64,000 nucleotides of DNA, taken from the NCBI GenBank assembly GCA_030867875.1, contig JAOWCC010001634.1, positions 5,193,877 through 5,257,876 on the forward strand, read 5' to 3'. The notes beneath the pieces were generated by a model, which was not told the origin of the DNA, did not search any database, and saw only the letters and a list, made by a program, of their open reading frames with translations. The stretch comes from Actinernus sp. WN-2022 (lineage: Eukaryota; Cnidaria; Anthozoa; Actiniaria; Actinernidae). Positions 1-10,738 of the stretch are shown here, one piece after another; position 1 is the first letter of the stretch, and every line of letters begins with the position of its first letter. Both the position numbers and the translations under genes were made by a program.

Positions 1-299
1 GTTGGGAAGAAATGCTTTTTCAAGCTGTGGACAAGTTTGAAGGACGACAAATGACTACTCTGGAAGGTGTTGACATTGACGACGGTTAGATGAAATTCTC
101 TCGCACTTTGTTGGCATGTTGGAATATTTTAATAGGAAGGATTTTGAACCTGCGATCCGTCTTACTAATGAGAGGGAGAAAGCGTGGTTGAAGTTAAAAA
201 AGGTAACTGCTACTTAACATGACTATTCCCTTGTTCAGTTTTGTGTAAGTTCAATAATGTTGGATTAATGTAATAAATATGCTGTTCCTTTTATTTCAG

Positions 300-445
300 T
301 GACTAGTCAGGACCACCGAATTGAGCGTTTTACCCTTCGTGAAGAAAAGGGTTTAGTGCAGTTTGCTGAAGAGTCTGTACCACGCAATACCAGAGACAAG
401 GCTGTGTGGGCATATAGAGTGTACGAGAGATGGGCTGAGTGGTGA
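300..445 (+). pseudogene. Exon-like fragment after a splice acceptor
   Basis: A pyrimidine-rich stretch ending TTTATTTCAG precedes an open frame of about 48 codons that ends at the TGA at 443-445. It reads through RIERFTLREEKGLVQFAEES and then RDKAVWAYRVYERWAEW. This loosely resembles the start of the tyrosine-recombinase-like (Crypton/DUF3504-type) proteins common in cnidarian genomes, but it is too short to assign. A possible upstream exon ends near 204 with AAAAAG followed by GTAACT, giving a roughly 95-bp GT-AG intron. The reading phase across that intron does not join cleanly, so a decayed copy is more likely than a working gene. Confidence 0.3.
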
Positions 446-844
446 AGTACATTGTAGTACGTATTTCATAAAAAGTAAGATGGCAGATAACTCAGGGTCT
501 ATTGTTTTAAATATTATTGGTGAAAATTGTCATGTTACTATTAATAAGTAGAAATTTATATTTTCGGTGCAATTGGTGAAATATTGCACACATTTTGAAT
601 GATTTAACTGCTGGTAGAGTTTAAATGTTTAAAACTTGTAGCTAATTCTGAAGCAAGAGAGTAAATAATCTAAATGTAGATTGTTCAAGGGGCTATATGT
701 CATGGTACTGAGCATGTATCGAATACTCGCTCAGTTGGTGGCTTTAATTGGATAGAAACAGCTAAACTTGAAATAAATGAATCAGTGAATGCAATCAGAT
801 TCTGTGTATCTTTCTTTTTAATTATACAAACTTGTTGTTATTGT

Positions 845-1115
845 AATAAGGACCTGTGGTTGCGCATTGGTGACTACAGTAATGCCTTCTCCTTGGGTCC
901 TTATCAGAAATAAGGACCTGTGGTTGCGCATTGGTGACTACAGTAATGCCTTCTCCTTGGGTCCTTATCAGAAATAAGGACCTGTGGTTGCGCATTGGTG
1001 ACTACAGTAATGCCTTCTCCTTGGGTCCTTATCAGAAATAAGGACCTGTGGTTGCGCATTGGTGACTACAGTAATGCCTTCTCCTTGGGTCCTTATCAGA
1101 AATAAGGACCTGTTC
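845..1115. repeat. 64-bp minisatellite, four copies plus a partial
   Basis: Units begin at 845, 909, 973 and 1037, with a truncated fifth at 1101, and are almost identical. Each unit starts with ATAAGGACC and ends with GGTCCTTAT, which are reverse complements. Every unit junction can therefore fold as a 9-bp stem with a 5-nt loop (CAGAA). No protein is supported; the minus-strand open frame across it is only the repeat read in one frame. The array directly abuts the LINE fragment that follows. Confidence 0.95.
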
Positions 1116-1127
1116 AAAACAATGAAA

Positions 1128-1575
1128 CTGTGTATTAAGTAATGGTCTCCAGGAGCCTCAAGAGCTTTTAACCAGTGGTGTATTTGATCAATAAGGCACA
1201 TGTAGTAGAAGAACCTTTCAGATAAACAACTGATTGCGGTTTAGCGTTGTGGAAATATCAGAAACACTCAACCCAATTAACATTACGAAATCTTCGAAAA
1301 TTTTAGAGAGCGTGGCAGTCAACGATATAGGTCTGGGTTCATCTCTTACTTTAACATTAGGTACTTTAGGAACTGGTGTGACATAAACCATTTTCCATTG
1401 AACAGGAAAAATTATGTCGGTGATAGGTGCGTTGAAAATGTGAGTTACAGGACAGGCAAGTTCGAGAGGGAATATTTAAGACTTTTAAGGACAAAGTTAG
1501 GAATATTATCAGGGCCGGAGGCTTTCTTAGTCAAGAGCTTTAACAACTTATTAGAGACCATGCTCATAGATAGGA
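1128..1575 (-). pseudogene. Non-LTR retrotransposon reverse transcriptase fragment (L2/CR1-like)
   Basis: Read on the minus strand, 1575 to 1128 carries reverse-transcriptase pieces in the expected order but in shifting frames. They are a KKASGPDNIP segment (about 1530), a PKVPNVKVRDEPRPISLTAT segment (about 1340) and an IHHWLKALEAPGD segment (about 1160-1200). These match the finger and pre-motif-A region of Jockey/CR1/L2-group LINEs. The catalytic motif A that should follow is missing: the homology stops where the 64-bp minisatellite begins. At least two frameshifts and several stops separate the pieces, so this is a dead internal fragment with neither LINE end preserved. Confidence 0.8.
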
Positions 1576-1659
1576 GGCATGAAATTGATCCTGCGGGCCT
1601 TACGTTTGCAACTTGGGGGGTATCAATTTTGAAGGCGAGTCTTAGGTTTACTATCTAAG

Positions 1660-3170
1660 GATACGTTCGATTGACCGTATTCCGGAATAAGAATACACAA
1701 AACGATCACTGTATACAAATCGCTTATATCGAGATTTTTTTAGCCACTGAAATACTAAATGTATCCTGAATAGCATACGTCAGCCTGGATCAGTGATTTC
1801 CATAGACTCAGTAATACGATCTAAATAGCTTGAGAAAATCCAAGAAGGTTTGCAAAATTAAATAAAGATATACATCGCATATACAAATGCATATAATCGT
1901 GACTAAAAAGTGGCTAAAAAGTTACAATGCTAAATAATTAATACAAATAAATAATCGTTCAAATACTTGTGAGGTATTGCAGGTGCATAAATAGGGGCAA
2001 GTGCAAGTGAAATGTAGACCAATTATTGCAAATTACAGTCCTGAGAACTGGACCCTTGTTAAAGATCTCGTATTCTCAAATGTATGAATTATAGCCTAGT
2101 GTCATCCGATATTTCACAACACAAGAGACTACTATGTTTCATTCTACTCCAAAACACTCACCCTCATGTCTATCGTATCCACCGTTATGACGAGGACGAG
2201 TAGGACTGCAGTGGCTTTACGCGTATAGAAAGATCCGAGAAACAAGCAAGACGAACGCACCATTTTGTCTGCAAAACAAAAACGGAAGAACTATAATAGA
2301 CGTAATTTAAAAGAAAACAAAGCAAAACCTTCAGTCACGGAAATACTCGGATGAAGGGTATTGACTGTTTAAATCCGGAACTGGGTCAGTGGGAGGCGAA
2401 ACATTCCAAGAACGTCTCTTGTTTCCGGATTTATGGAAAACCTTCCCAGTTAGAGAGGTGATAGCCGCATACTTTTTTTTCCTGGCCATACTAAAATAAA
2501 GACATTTAAGTATGATCAGGAGTTAACAACCGTCTGGCATCATAAGGTATATGGATTGTTATTCCTTGTTGAGCTTATAGTCTTCAATGTTCATGATCAC
2601 CATAGCTGGAGAGCGGTGCAGGGGTGATTTCCAAGAAGGTACGACGGAATTGGTTCTGTAGGTCTGGAGATTTATTATAGATATCCTCTGTTATGACTTC
2701 ACCCAAAATTAGATTCAAAAATCTTCACATGATGCCATCCAATTAGAATAAGATTGGCTCCCGGTTAACTTATAAATATAACGGATTTCCTTGCGATAAC
2801 TGAGTGACTATTGACATAATACGGGTATTTAGTTGCAAAGTGTAACAATAACATTGATCGTGTCTTTTCGTTATAGTAAAATTAAAGATTGGTACAAGGT
2901 AGCATGATAGCTATTGATACGCGAAAATAATTACTGTGAAACTACCATAACCGGGGCCACTTAAACAACGAGAACCAATCACATTGCAGAACGAAAATAA
3001 AGCATTCCAACTTACGGTTAGTTGAGCCAATCAGTGTCAAGTACAAGACAGAAGAATTTCAATTTGCCAAAGTTTCGCGGATTCGGTAAAAGACGAATTG
3101 GTGGACTAGCTCTGAAGTCCGAAGTCTTTTAAGGACGGTGCCTACTAATGGAGACGCGCACATTTGCAGA
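1660..3170. other. Gene-free stretch
   Basis: A+T-rich sequence with no open frame of note, no recognisable transposon motif and no clear inverted or tandem repeat. I see nothing here beyond short homopolymers (for example poly-T near 2471). Confidence 0.6.
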
Positions 3171-3211
3171 ACTATTTTGATGTTAATTGTGTAATTTGAC
3201 AGACTAGAAAG

Positions 3212-3745
3212 ATGAAGGATTTTAAAATACGAGGTCGAAAGATGCGCTTGAGAAATGAACGATTTGGAAAATCTTTAAATTCAACTACACGGCACAAAAG
3301 ACAATTTTCAGCTGAAATGGCGAAGAGCCGACCATCGCGTAAATGTAATGATTTGTCTTGGGAAGATGGTCGAAGAATCGTAGATTTAGGAGATTTACCC
3401 GACCAATTGAATGAAGGTTGTTTGGACTCCATGAATTGCTATGTCTTTTTGCCCGGCGCCTTTGCCGTAGGCCTTTCGATGCTTTCGTCAGTTTCGCCTG
3501 CGAAGATACGGTCAAATAAGTTTTGTGAAAATGGGTAAACCTCTTGGAAATTTAAAGAAGAATGAAGAAGGAAGGACTTTTGGTGTTTGAGCACAAATGA
3601 AGCAGCAACTGGTTTTATTTTCAATCAAGAAAGTCTAAAGACGGTACTGGCTAATCTTGATAATATCCCAGAATGCAATAGAAAAAAACTAATTTTCAGA
3701 CTTACTAGGGAGGGCTTGGTAAAAATGTCAATTTTTGAAAATAAA
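3212..3745 (+). pseudogene. Possible Mutator-like transposase relic (N-terminal part)
   Basis: An open frame from 3212 contains WEDGRRIVDLGDLPDQLNEG. After frame changes, 3590-3740 reads TNEAATGF, then LKTVLANLDNIPECNRKKL. The pattern (a GRR-IV-L--L--QL--GC block, later an N--AA------L---L--L-IP block) resembles the N-terminal region of the Mutator-type transposase-like proteins abundant in cnidarians. The match is from memory of family patterns and covers no catalytic residue. Frames break at least twice, so it is not a functional gene. Unrelated host coding sequence remains possible. Confidence 0.4.
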
Positions 3746-3799
3746 ATTAGCGAGAAGAGGTCCGTTTTAAAACGCGTGGATACGATTTTCTTTTCGTAA

Positions 3800-4545
3800 T
3801 CTGTAATATAGAAAGTAAACAACTTTTACATATTTTTTTGTCTTAAAAATAGAGAATTTCAGCAAATAAGGAGGAATGCCTCATTACATCACCGTCACAA
3901 CACTAAAAAAACATGTAGTCTTACTTTGTTACCAAGTAAAGAAATGGTGTAAATTTTAAATATTTGGTCACGCTCAACGGTGCCGCTTTTGATGTTCTTT
4001 GTACTCGCCGTGATTATTGTAGCAACAGTTACCACACATCCATACAAACATTCGACGGATTAGAAAACTAGATTTATCGTTTGATGTTCATCGTTTTCCT
4101 CACAAACTCAACGCTGTGGCTAAATGTGCCAGTATATTTTATGTTAATTATACTAATGAGCCTATATATTGTCCGGATTTCGAGTTATCGGTTTGTCTTT
4201 TAATTCCGATGCTTGAAATTTCGAAGACTCACCTTTACTGCCGATCCAACGGCAAAGTCCTAGCATAGAACTATTAAAGTATCTGATTTCAGTGTAACCT
4301 TTTAATTTGTTCGATTTCTTAATACTCTTGGCCTTCAAAACAACTGGGGCGACTGGTGGGAAGGGCGGGTAACGCCGGCTGGGGCATTTTGAAATTCCCA
4401 ACAGGCTGCTAAAAACATATCAGTGAATAACCAACAGCAGTCAATCAAACCTCTATTGTCACTTACCAAGGTCCTCTCGACTTTTTAAACTATATGCCGG
4501 TTTTCCAAGGTGGCGGATTTGTCGACATTTCTCATCCTCAGATTG
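3800..4545. other. Gene-free stretch
   Basis: No supported gene. The open frame on the minus strand at 4162-4401 lacks recognisable motifs and is probably fortuitous. Confidence 0.5.
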
Positions 4546-4547
4546 GT

Positions 4548-4599
4548 AGCCTGAGAATACAGCCGTATCATCAATAAGAGTCGGCTGTCTTCTCAGGCT
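4548..4599. repeat. Short palindrome (CAGCCGAC-type hairpin)
   Basis: AGCCTGAGAATACAGCCG and CGGCTGTCTTCTCAGGCT form an 18-bp inverted repeat with one mismatch around a 16-nt loop. The same arm sequence recurs in a longer hairpin at 44254-44306, so this is a dispersed repeat family and not chance. Confidence 0.75.
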
Positions 4600-4835
4600 A
4601 TGAGGTTGGCAATTGCCGTCAAATTCCCGAGAAACAACGAAGATCTCTCCCCTGGGAAGTCCGGCATTGATAACGTCAGACGTTAGCGGTTCTAAACTGA
4701 TAGATACATTAGACCCTTTGGTCTAGTTGGTCAAGGAGTGGATAATTCCATCCCAATGAAATGTTTCGTTTACCATCGCTGCATCGCCCTCTGTCGTGAT
4801 GGTCGGTCGGTCTCCCCCTCGTCGTCTGATCATGA

Positions 4836-5201
4836 GGGGGTGATTACATGATACTAACTCAGACCGGTACGGTTCTGTTTAGATGAGACCGATATGAAAA
4901 CACCAAAGGCTTACATGAGACCGATTCGTAATCCAACTCATGATCAACTCATGATCAAGCCTGCTGCTTCTGTCTTCCATCGACAGCAATCCTGCGCATG
5001 CGCATAACGAAAATCTCAGACCAATCTAGAATCAGTTCGGCTTACCAAAAATACCGGTTAGCAACCGGAATGAGTCAGACGACCGATCTGAGGTATTTGT
5101 TTGCCGTAGCCGGTCCCATGTCAACCATGACTCGTTTTACAAGGATAAGTATATATATGGAGACCGATCTGAACTCGTACCGATCTCATATAATCACCCC
5201 C
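4836..5201. mobile_element. 366-bp TIR mini-element, Harbinger-like
   Basis: Both ends carry GGGGGTGATTAYATGA in inverted orientation (left from 4836, right ending 5201). The flanks are TGA (4833-4835) and TAA (5202-5204), which fits a 3-bp TNA target duplication as made by PIF/Harbinger, with one mismatch. Inside, variants of AGACCGATCT/AGACCGGTAC recur at least five times near both ends, as short subterminal repeats. It has no transposase. Superfamily assignment rests on the duplication and TIR only. Confidence 0.75.
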
Positions 5202-5505
5202 TAAGTGTCTTGCGATAAAACAAACTCGGAGAAGAATGGACAATGTATGTAATAGAATTCACTGAGGCAAAAGACAGAAGTAGTAAATTTGAATTGCATT
5301 TGTCACGACTCGAAGCCTGCTGCCAAAGTAAAAGGATTAATAAAATCCACTTAAGGCATTTCCCCCAAAGATGATACGAGAATGCCTCTCGTACAAGGAA
5401 AGCTAAAGAAAATTCTAGTTTTGACCTCAACCAATACCCTATATATAGAAAATGAAGAGTAATATATTTGTGGCTTGGTTTAAATGCGTTACAGGCGGGT
5501 GTCAT
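5194..5505 (-). other. 103-codon open frame of unknown nature
   Basis: An uninterrupted minus-strand frame rich in Leu, Ser and Trp (contains HFLYIGYWLRSKLEFSLA). Its stop overlaps the end of the TIR element at 5201. No signal peptide, domain or ribosome context is evident. I suspect part of a repeated sequence rather than a gene; no function is proposed. Confidence 0.2.
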
Positions 5506-5540
5506 TGACGGACCAATCGTCGATACTTGATTAAAATATA

Positions 5541-5912
5541 AGGATAATAATATTAATAATGGCCATATTTATATAACGCCATATCACCATAGTCTCATGG
5601 CGCTTTACATATTACTGACATATTCCGTCAGTGATTTTTTCGTACTGCTTGCAGCGTTAATAGCTGCCACGTAGTTTACAATGTTGAGTGTGTGGTTAGT
5701 AGAATGGCCAGACTGCTGTACCGAGTGACAATCCCCTGCTCATTTTCGAGTAGTACAACAGGTTCTTTCACGTCCTCTTCAAATACTGATTAGAAGTAGG
5801 AGACCAGGCCAACGGCTTATAAACATCCCTGTCCAAGGACGCGGCCGGGATTCGAACCCCCGACCTCCTGCACTGTTGACCGTGCTCTACCAACTGAGCT
5901 AACCAGTTGGAT
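5541..5912 (-). mobile_element. tRNA-headed SINE, apparently near full length
   Basis: On the minus strand the head (5912 to about 5838) has a tRNA-like A box (TTAGCTCAGTTGGTAGAGC) and a perfect B box (GGTTCGAATCC), the internal RNA polymerase III promoter. The anticodon and T stems do not pair properly, so it is not a working tRNA gene. A unique body of about 250 bp follows. The tail contains GTAAAGCGCCATGAGACTAT and GCGTTATATAAAT, the type of 3' end shared by many metazoan SINEs and their partner LINEs, then an ATT-rich end at 5541-5560. Probably mobilised in trans by a LINE. Confidence 0.8.
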
Positions 5913-6190
5913 AGGATACGTACTGCAACAAGCATTTCGCGCCAAAAAAGTCCTGAAAGGGGTGCATTTGCCATCCTTATTCAAAATTGTGTCGGATTTT
6001 CTAACGTGTTCCTGGAAGTATACTTTGGTAAGGTGCGGTAATCTAGCTATTTTTGTGTTTGGTCATGGAAAATGTCAGTTTAAACTGCAGGCGGACCAGC
6101 GCCGAGTATATCTTGAAATTAAGAACATCAGGCATGGAAGACGTGAAATATATCATTGAAATATGGAAGTCTGTACTACTGTACCTGGCA

Positions 6191-6287
6191 GCAGAGCCTT
6201 CTTTTCTTTGGTTTTCCTAACTGATCCACTGATCGTTCTCAGTGGAAGGAGATTAGAAAACCAAAGAAAGGAAGGCTTTGCTCTGCT
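6191..6287. repeat. Foldback repeat, arms about 30 bp
   Basis: GCAGAGCCTTCTTTTCTTTG near 6191 is mirrored by CAAAGAAAGGAAGGCTTTGC ending near 6284, with a loop of about 35 nt. This is a typical palindromic non-autonomous element; no target duplication was identified. Confidence 0.7.
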
Positions 6288-6723
6288 CTAGAGGCTCTGC
6301 TCTGCTTCGGTCAGTACAACAATATCCCAAGACAACGTCCTTTACTTCAATTTCAACAGCCAATTCCTGATTCACTATCGGTACAGGTTTTTTGCTGCAT
6401 GATCGACATTAATGGTCGATTTCAACTTTTAAACGATGGACCATTTAATCTGTGATATCAACAGCGGGTTGTTCCGATCCGTAAATTTGTGATTATGCTT
6501 TAAAATAATCGCCCTTTTTTGCTACGTAAAGCCGTTTAGGTTTGTTTGCTTTGTAATTGTTTCCCATTATCCAAATTACGATGTGTTGCGACCAAGATCG
6601 AACAAATGTAGAATTTCAATAAATCTTACCCACGAGACATCGTCATATAAAACGTTTCAAAGATCGAGACAAATTTATACATATACTAATATACAATCTA
6701 TGCACGCATCTCATCAAAGCAGG

Positions 6724-6815
6724 TTAACCTGAGTATCAGGCTTCCCCTCCCCCCCCCCCCCCCCCCTTCTTCCCCTCCCCCTCCCCCTCCCCCTCCCCCT
6801 GATACTAAGGTTAAA
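6724..6815. repeat. Inverted repeat enclosing a C-rich tract
   Basis: TTAACCTGAGTATCAGG (6724-6740) and CCTGATACTAAGGTTAA (6798-6814) are inverted copies with one mismatch. They enclose a run of C followed by a CCCCCT repeat. This may be a minimal TIR element whose interior has been replaced by expanded low-complexity sequence. Confidence 0.6.
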
Positions 6816-7900
6816 GCGAGTTCATGTACATGTTTCAGTAGAGCCGGATATTGCTAACCTATTCAGATTTCTCTCAAGAATGTGGTCATCCCCTTTCCAA
6901 TTTTATCATCAGCCTAGTTTCTGTGCATCACCGCCTTTTGACTCAGTTCACGCCGCAAGTTAACTAACACATTAAAACACATTCACGCCAAGCTACAATG
7001 TAGCTTAGCAGTTTCGTCAGTTTTAAAGCCGAAATACTTCAGTACTGGTATATCCAGTTTTTCAGTTACGAATCCGTCAGAATCCGTAAAGCCATTGCGA
7101 ATAATGTACACGTACTGATCAAATTTCATAAGCCGGTAACATATGGACGATGACATAAAATTTAGGATGTTCTTTGAAACTGCCTCGCGTGTGACACGCA
7201 TCTTTTTAAGAAAAGGGAAGGTTAGGCACGTGAACAGTTTACAAGAACGTGACTAAGTTGCGAAATACTTTACCACATTCCGTGCTAGCGCTTCGTCTTA
7301 GAAGACCAAATCGCTCTTCCTCCATCTTTTAGAGCACCCAATAAAATATTTCAAACCTTATCATTACTATTCAAAAAGTTCAAAGACCTTGACAGTATAG
7401 TTACACTCAACACACAAATGGTAGCTTATGTTAATTGTAGCTTATTAGTATTGTTATTATCGTAAACATGACTATCACGGGCGTGCCGCCTGAGCGATAA
7501 GTCAAGTCCAAGTCATGTACGGTTATCTAGAACAAGAAACGTAACACACATACACGTATATCATACTGTTATGCCGACGAAGCGAAGGGAAAAAAACAGA
7601 AACACAGACTTACCAAAGAACATTCGATGGCGTCTTGCGCGAAAAATACAAATGTTGTGGTGTGTCGTCTTGCAGAAAGAGGCTGTTCTATCTTATATAT
7701 ATATATATATATATATATGCATCTACTTTGTCAATTAGCAGGATATCGATTCATAGAATATCCGACGGGGAATCACCACAGGAAAGTCATTCGTAGCTTC
7801 TCTATTTCATCAGGTATCAACATCTCTCCGGAAATGCGATTAAGTGATGTCCACTGTAATTGTATACTTGAGTACCCGCACGTGTAAATGCGAGAAACGG
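6816..7900. other. Gene-free stretch with a (TA)n microsatellite
   Basis: No supported gene. A TA dinucleotide run lies at about 7696-7718. Open frames here have no recognisable motif. Confidence 0.6.
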
Positions 7901-7921
7901 ACTTTGTATATATCCTCATAG

Positions 7922-8061
7922 ACGAGCTGGACCCTTCGATTCTGCCTGCGGAGGAGGCTAGAGCACTCAATATTAAAATCCAGACTAAAACGGGGGCATC
8001 TTTTATCGTGCTAAATAGCTTTTAGCGAATTCCACCCGGGCCAGCTCGTCTGTAAGAATAC
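7922..8061. mobile_element. Diverged palindromic MITE (copy 1)
   Basis: The ends read CCTCATAGACGAGCTGG (7922-7938) and CCAGCTCGTCTGTAAGAATAC (8041-8061), an imperfect inverted repeat. The core GCTAAATAGCTTTTAGCGAATTC is shared in inverse orientation with the near-perfect palindrome at 46211-46381, so both belong to one family. This copy is older: the arms are mismatched and the interior has diverged. Confidence 0.7.
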
Positions 8062-8412
8062 GAATAATTAATCTTGCCAAAGAGGTTCGTTTCTCGCATG
8101 TCATTACTCAAGTAGTAAAGGAGCATTTTGAAAAGAATCGTCTTTAGTCAGGCGCTAGCTAGACGTTCCTGCTTAGACACGTACATCGTCTATAGATACA
8201 GGTTTTGCAAAACGCTGCATGACCGATTGTATAGAACATACGACGCACATTTGTATAACCGATTTACTTTCAAAGGTCGCAAAGCAGAATCGTTTTATTG
8301 TGCATTATATGATATCTGTTGAAAATCAAATATTAGGCGATTAGCTGCGGTTGGAGGGACGTAAGGCCGGAAATATTTGAAATTTTATAAGCCAGACGCC
8401 TCGCAGACAGCC

Positions 8413-8600
8413 GCCTTCTCCGGGTGTTTGTAAAACGCCGATGAGGATGGCGGATGACGGATGGCGGATGGCGGATATGTTAAAATTAATATATTTTTAA
8501 AAAATAAAAAGAATTGTTGAGCAGTACATCTACGAGAACACTGGTTTCGTCTGTAAATATTTTGATTCTCTTCTACGCGTTTTGTCTCTTGAGGGAGTAA
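8413..8600 (+). repeat. Dispersed repeat with CCATCCG-type simple core (copy 1)
   Basis: Contains GTTTGTAAAACG, then repeats of GGATGGC/GGATGAC, an A/T-rich run, and GAGCAGTACATCTACGAGAAC. The same series occurs in inverse orientation at 11903-12078. No coding function. Confidence 0.8.
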
Positions 8601-8996
8601 CACACAACGAGCGATATATGCCGCATAATACAAGTACAATTTTCCTTCGATACCAGAGGGACTTTTTCTGAGTTTTGCCGCTGGTAGAATCCCAACCGAC
8701 ATATAGGCCTCGTATATAAAAAAAGCATTTACTGATACGCTGTACGGTAATGAAACAAACTAGCAACCGGCCGTATTAACTAAACTGAGATAGTCCCAGG
8801 TGACGTTTACAATATTTTCGAATATCTATGTCATCGAAATCATTATCAATATAATGACTTATCGGGGAGGAATTTGAAACATCACGTGCAGATTATGACG
8901 ATACAAACTTGTCAAAATGCCGGCCGGCGTCATAGAAGTTAGTATGGTAAAGGTCCTAATGATTTCGACCTTGGAAAAAAGCGTGCTGTACTGGGC

Positions 8997-9117
8997 ACTT
9001 TTGTTAACTTATTATTTACTCACGTTGAGTTTTACTTCCAATAGACCTCTATTGTAACACTGAGTTATATGTCCACGTTCGGACGACGAAGCATGTGTCG
9101 TAGAAATAAAAGGCGTT
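8997..9117 (+). repeat. Dispersed repeat (copy 1)
   Basis: About 120 bp from CTTTTGTTAACTTATTATTT to AGAAATAAAAGGCGTTTT. It is repeated in direct orientation at 11339-11480 with small indels. Together with the inverted pair at 8.4/12.0 kb this shows local duplication. Confidence 0.85.
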
Positions 9118-9606
9118 TTTTTTCTAAACAACAGAAAAAAACATGAATGTATACCAAACAACGATACTGCAACTCCTTCAATCCTATCATAATTTAGATT
9201 CCGATAAACCGGCACCTTGAATTTAGACATTGGTCTCGAAAGGTATAAAAGGCGATCTGACCGGGACAAGTACAGAAAAATATATTTTTTGGCGCAAAAA
9301 TGTAATATAATTACTAACAGCACTACTTGATTGATTAATTGGAATGCACAATCTATCGGATATTTAATCTATCGGCGCCAACTAGCTGTCACGTATGGTG
9401 GTCGATCATAGGTACGGTACAACAATTGCACTTGTCCCACTCCCGGTCCCCGGTCAACACAATAAATGATTATACTTGCTCAATGGTTGTGTATGTTTAC
9501 AATTTAATGGGTATTGCCAACACTTCAAACGAAATTTACCGAAAGGGTAGACAAGTAACTGCTATGAAAAATACTTTGGAAGTTGATATCGTGATGCATG
9601 AACATT

Positions 9607-10430
9607 TAATAATAATAATAATAATATTTTGACAGGAAAGCTCCACTCACAATTTGTGATTTTCAGGGAGGTCCTGTATTAAAAATATATATTTCACTAA
9701 TATATGGAAAACAGGAAAGATAAATGGTTGAAATAAAATAGAAATTGAACAAGGATTATTATGAAATTAAGTTATGTGCCAGTAAGTTTTAAAAATTGAT
9801 AATGTAGTTGATTGTATAACTTCAGAGTCTAAAGAGTTCCAGTCTAATAGTGCATGGTAGGTAAACTTCTGCTGTCCCCAATTCCTACGTGCGAATGGTA
9901 AATGTAGATTGTGCTGACGGCGTGTATTATATTACCCTGGTTCCAGAGCTAGAGGGGCTTTGGTACGAATATACTGTAATGTGCCGCGATCGAAAGAGTT
10001 TTGATTCCCAGAAGGAGTTTTGTTTTGCGTGACGACCGTTATTTCAGCTGGTCTCGCTTCGCTCGCCCCGACGATTTCGAGCCTCTGGTATCCAGGGTAG
10101 TATTATATGTATGAAAGACGTGATTCTTCTTTAATTTAAAGTTGAAGTCCACCATGCTATTTAAGCATTTGAAGATAGTAATACAGCGATGATAGCGCCG
10201 TCGAAGGTACAGTGGTTTCCAGTTTAATAGTTCGAGTACTTGAGATGCAGAAGAGCTTGAGGGAAAGTCGAGCATAAGTCGAGCAGCATTATTCTGAAGA
10301 ACTTGAAGGTGATCCATGAGGGCGGTATTATTCTTATCTCCCCAGACGATATCGGCATAGTCAAGTAAGGGAAGGACAAGTGATTTATAGAGAGTTAGCC
10401 GCGCATGCAAGGGCAGCAAATGCTTTACCC
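9607..10430 (-). pseudogene. 5'-truncated LINE (L2/CR1-like), RT C-terminus and 3' end
   Basis: The minus-strand frame from 10419 reads LPLHARLTLYKSLVLPLLDY, then HLQVLQNNAARLMLDFP and WKPLYLRRRYHRCITIFKC. This is the region after the catalytic core of Jockey/CR1/L2-group reverse transcriptases. Frame homology resumes beyond the MITE at 9933-10099 (NLHLPFARRNWGQQKFTYHA, then a DWNSL segment), then a 3' UTR (GGACCTCCCTGAAAATCACA to GAGCTTTCCTGTC) and an (AAT)n tail at 9607-9626. The 5' part is absent, as expected from incomplete reverse transcription. The inserted MITE supplies the present stop codon. Confidence 0.88.
9933..10099. mobile_element. 167-bp MITE with 9-bp target duplication (TACCCTGG family)
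   Basis: The termini TACCCTGGTTCCAGAGCT (left) and its inverted relative ending AGCCTCTGGTATCCAGGGTA (right) are flanked by perfect 9-bp direct repeats GTATTATAT at 9924-9932 and 10100-10108. It sits inside the LINE coding region, so it is younger than the LINE copy. A 9-bp duplication is typical of Mutator-like elements. A 76-bp relative lies at 17491-17566. Confidence 0.9.
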
Positions 10431-10439
10431 GGCTTTTCT

Positions 10440-10735
10440 CGGACTACATTTTGGTTTGATAGGCCATAATGATTTCGATGACAGATAGCTGAGATTTAAA
10501 GGTATATTAAAGTCAACGAAGCTGACCATTCCTTTGTTTTTATCATGCCGACTTTGAGATATGCTAGGGAAACAAAACCTGCAATCGAGGCAAGGTTGTG
10601 AACTTGAATGTGCAATAATGGTTTCCAAGAGCGGCTTTCGTACTTTTGTGAGAAGAAATAATGTCGAGAGGTCAATACCTGTAAGGGATTAATTATTTCT
10701 CCTTTGGATTGAAATCACATCTTACGTTATTTAAA
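10440..10735. other. Gene-free stretch
   Basis: Upstream of the LINE truncation point; nothing recognisable. Confidence 0.5.
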
Positions 10736-10738
10736 ACA

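Noticed and set aside
845..1115. Regular repeats that could be mistaken for a CRISPR array
   Set aside because: The 64-bp units are contiguous with no unique spacers, and the genome is clearly eukaryotic.
5838..5912. A functional tRNA gene
   Set aside because: A and B boxes are good, but acceptor and T stems mispair, and the sequence continues into a SINE body and tail.
6748..6800. C-rich tract as a G-quadruplex regulatory element
   Set aside because: It could form one on the minus strand, but homopolymer length is error-prone and no promoter or gene is near.
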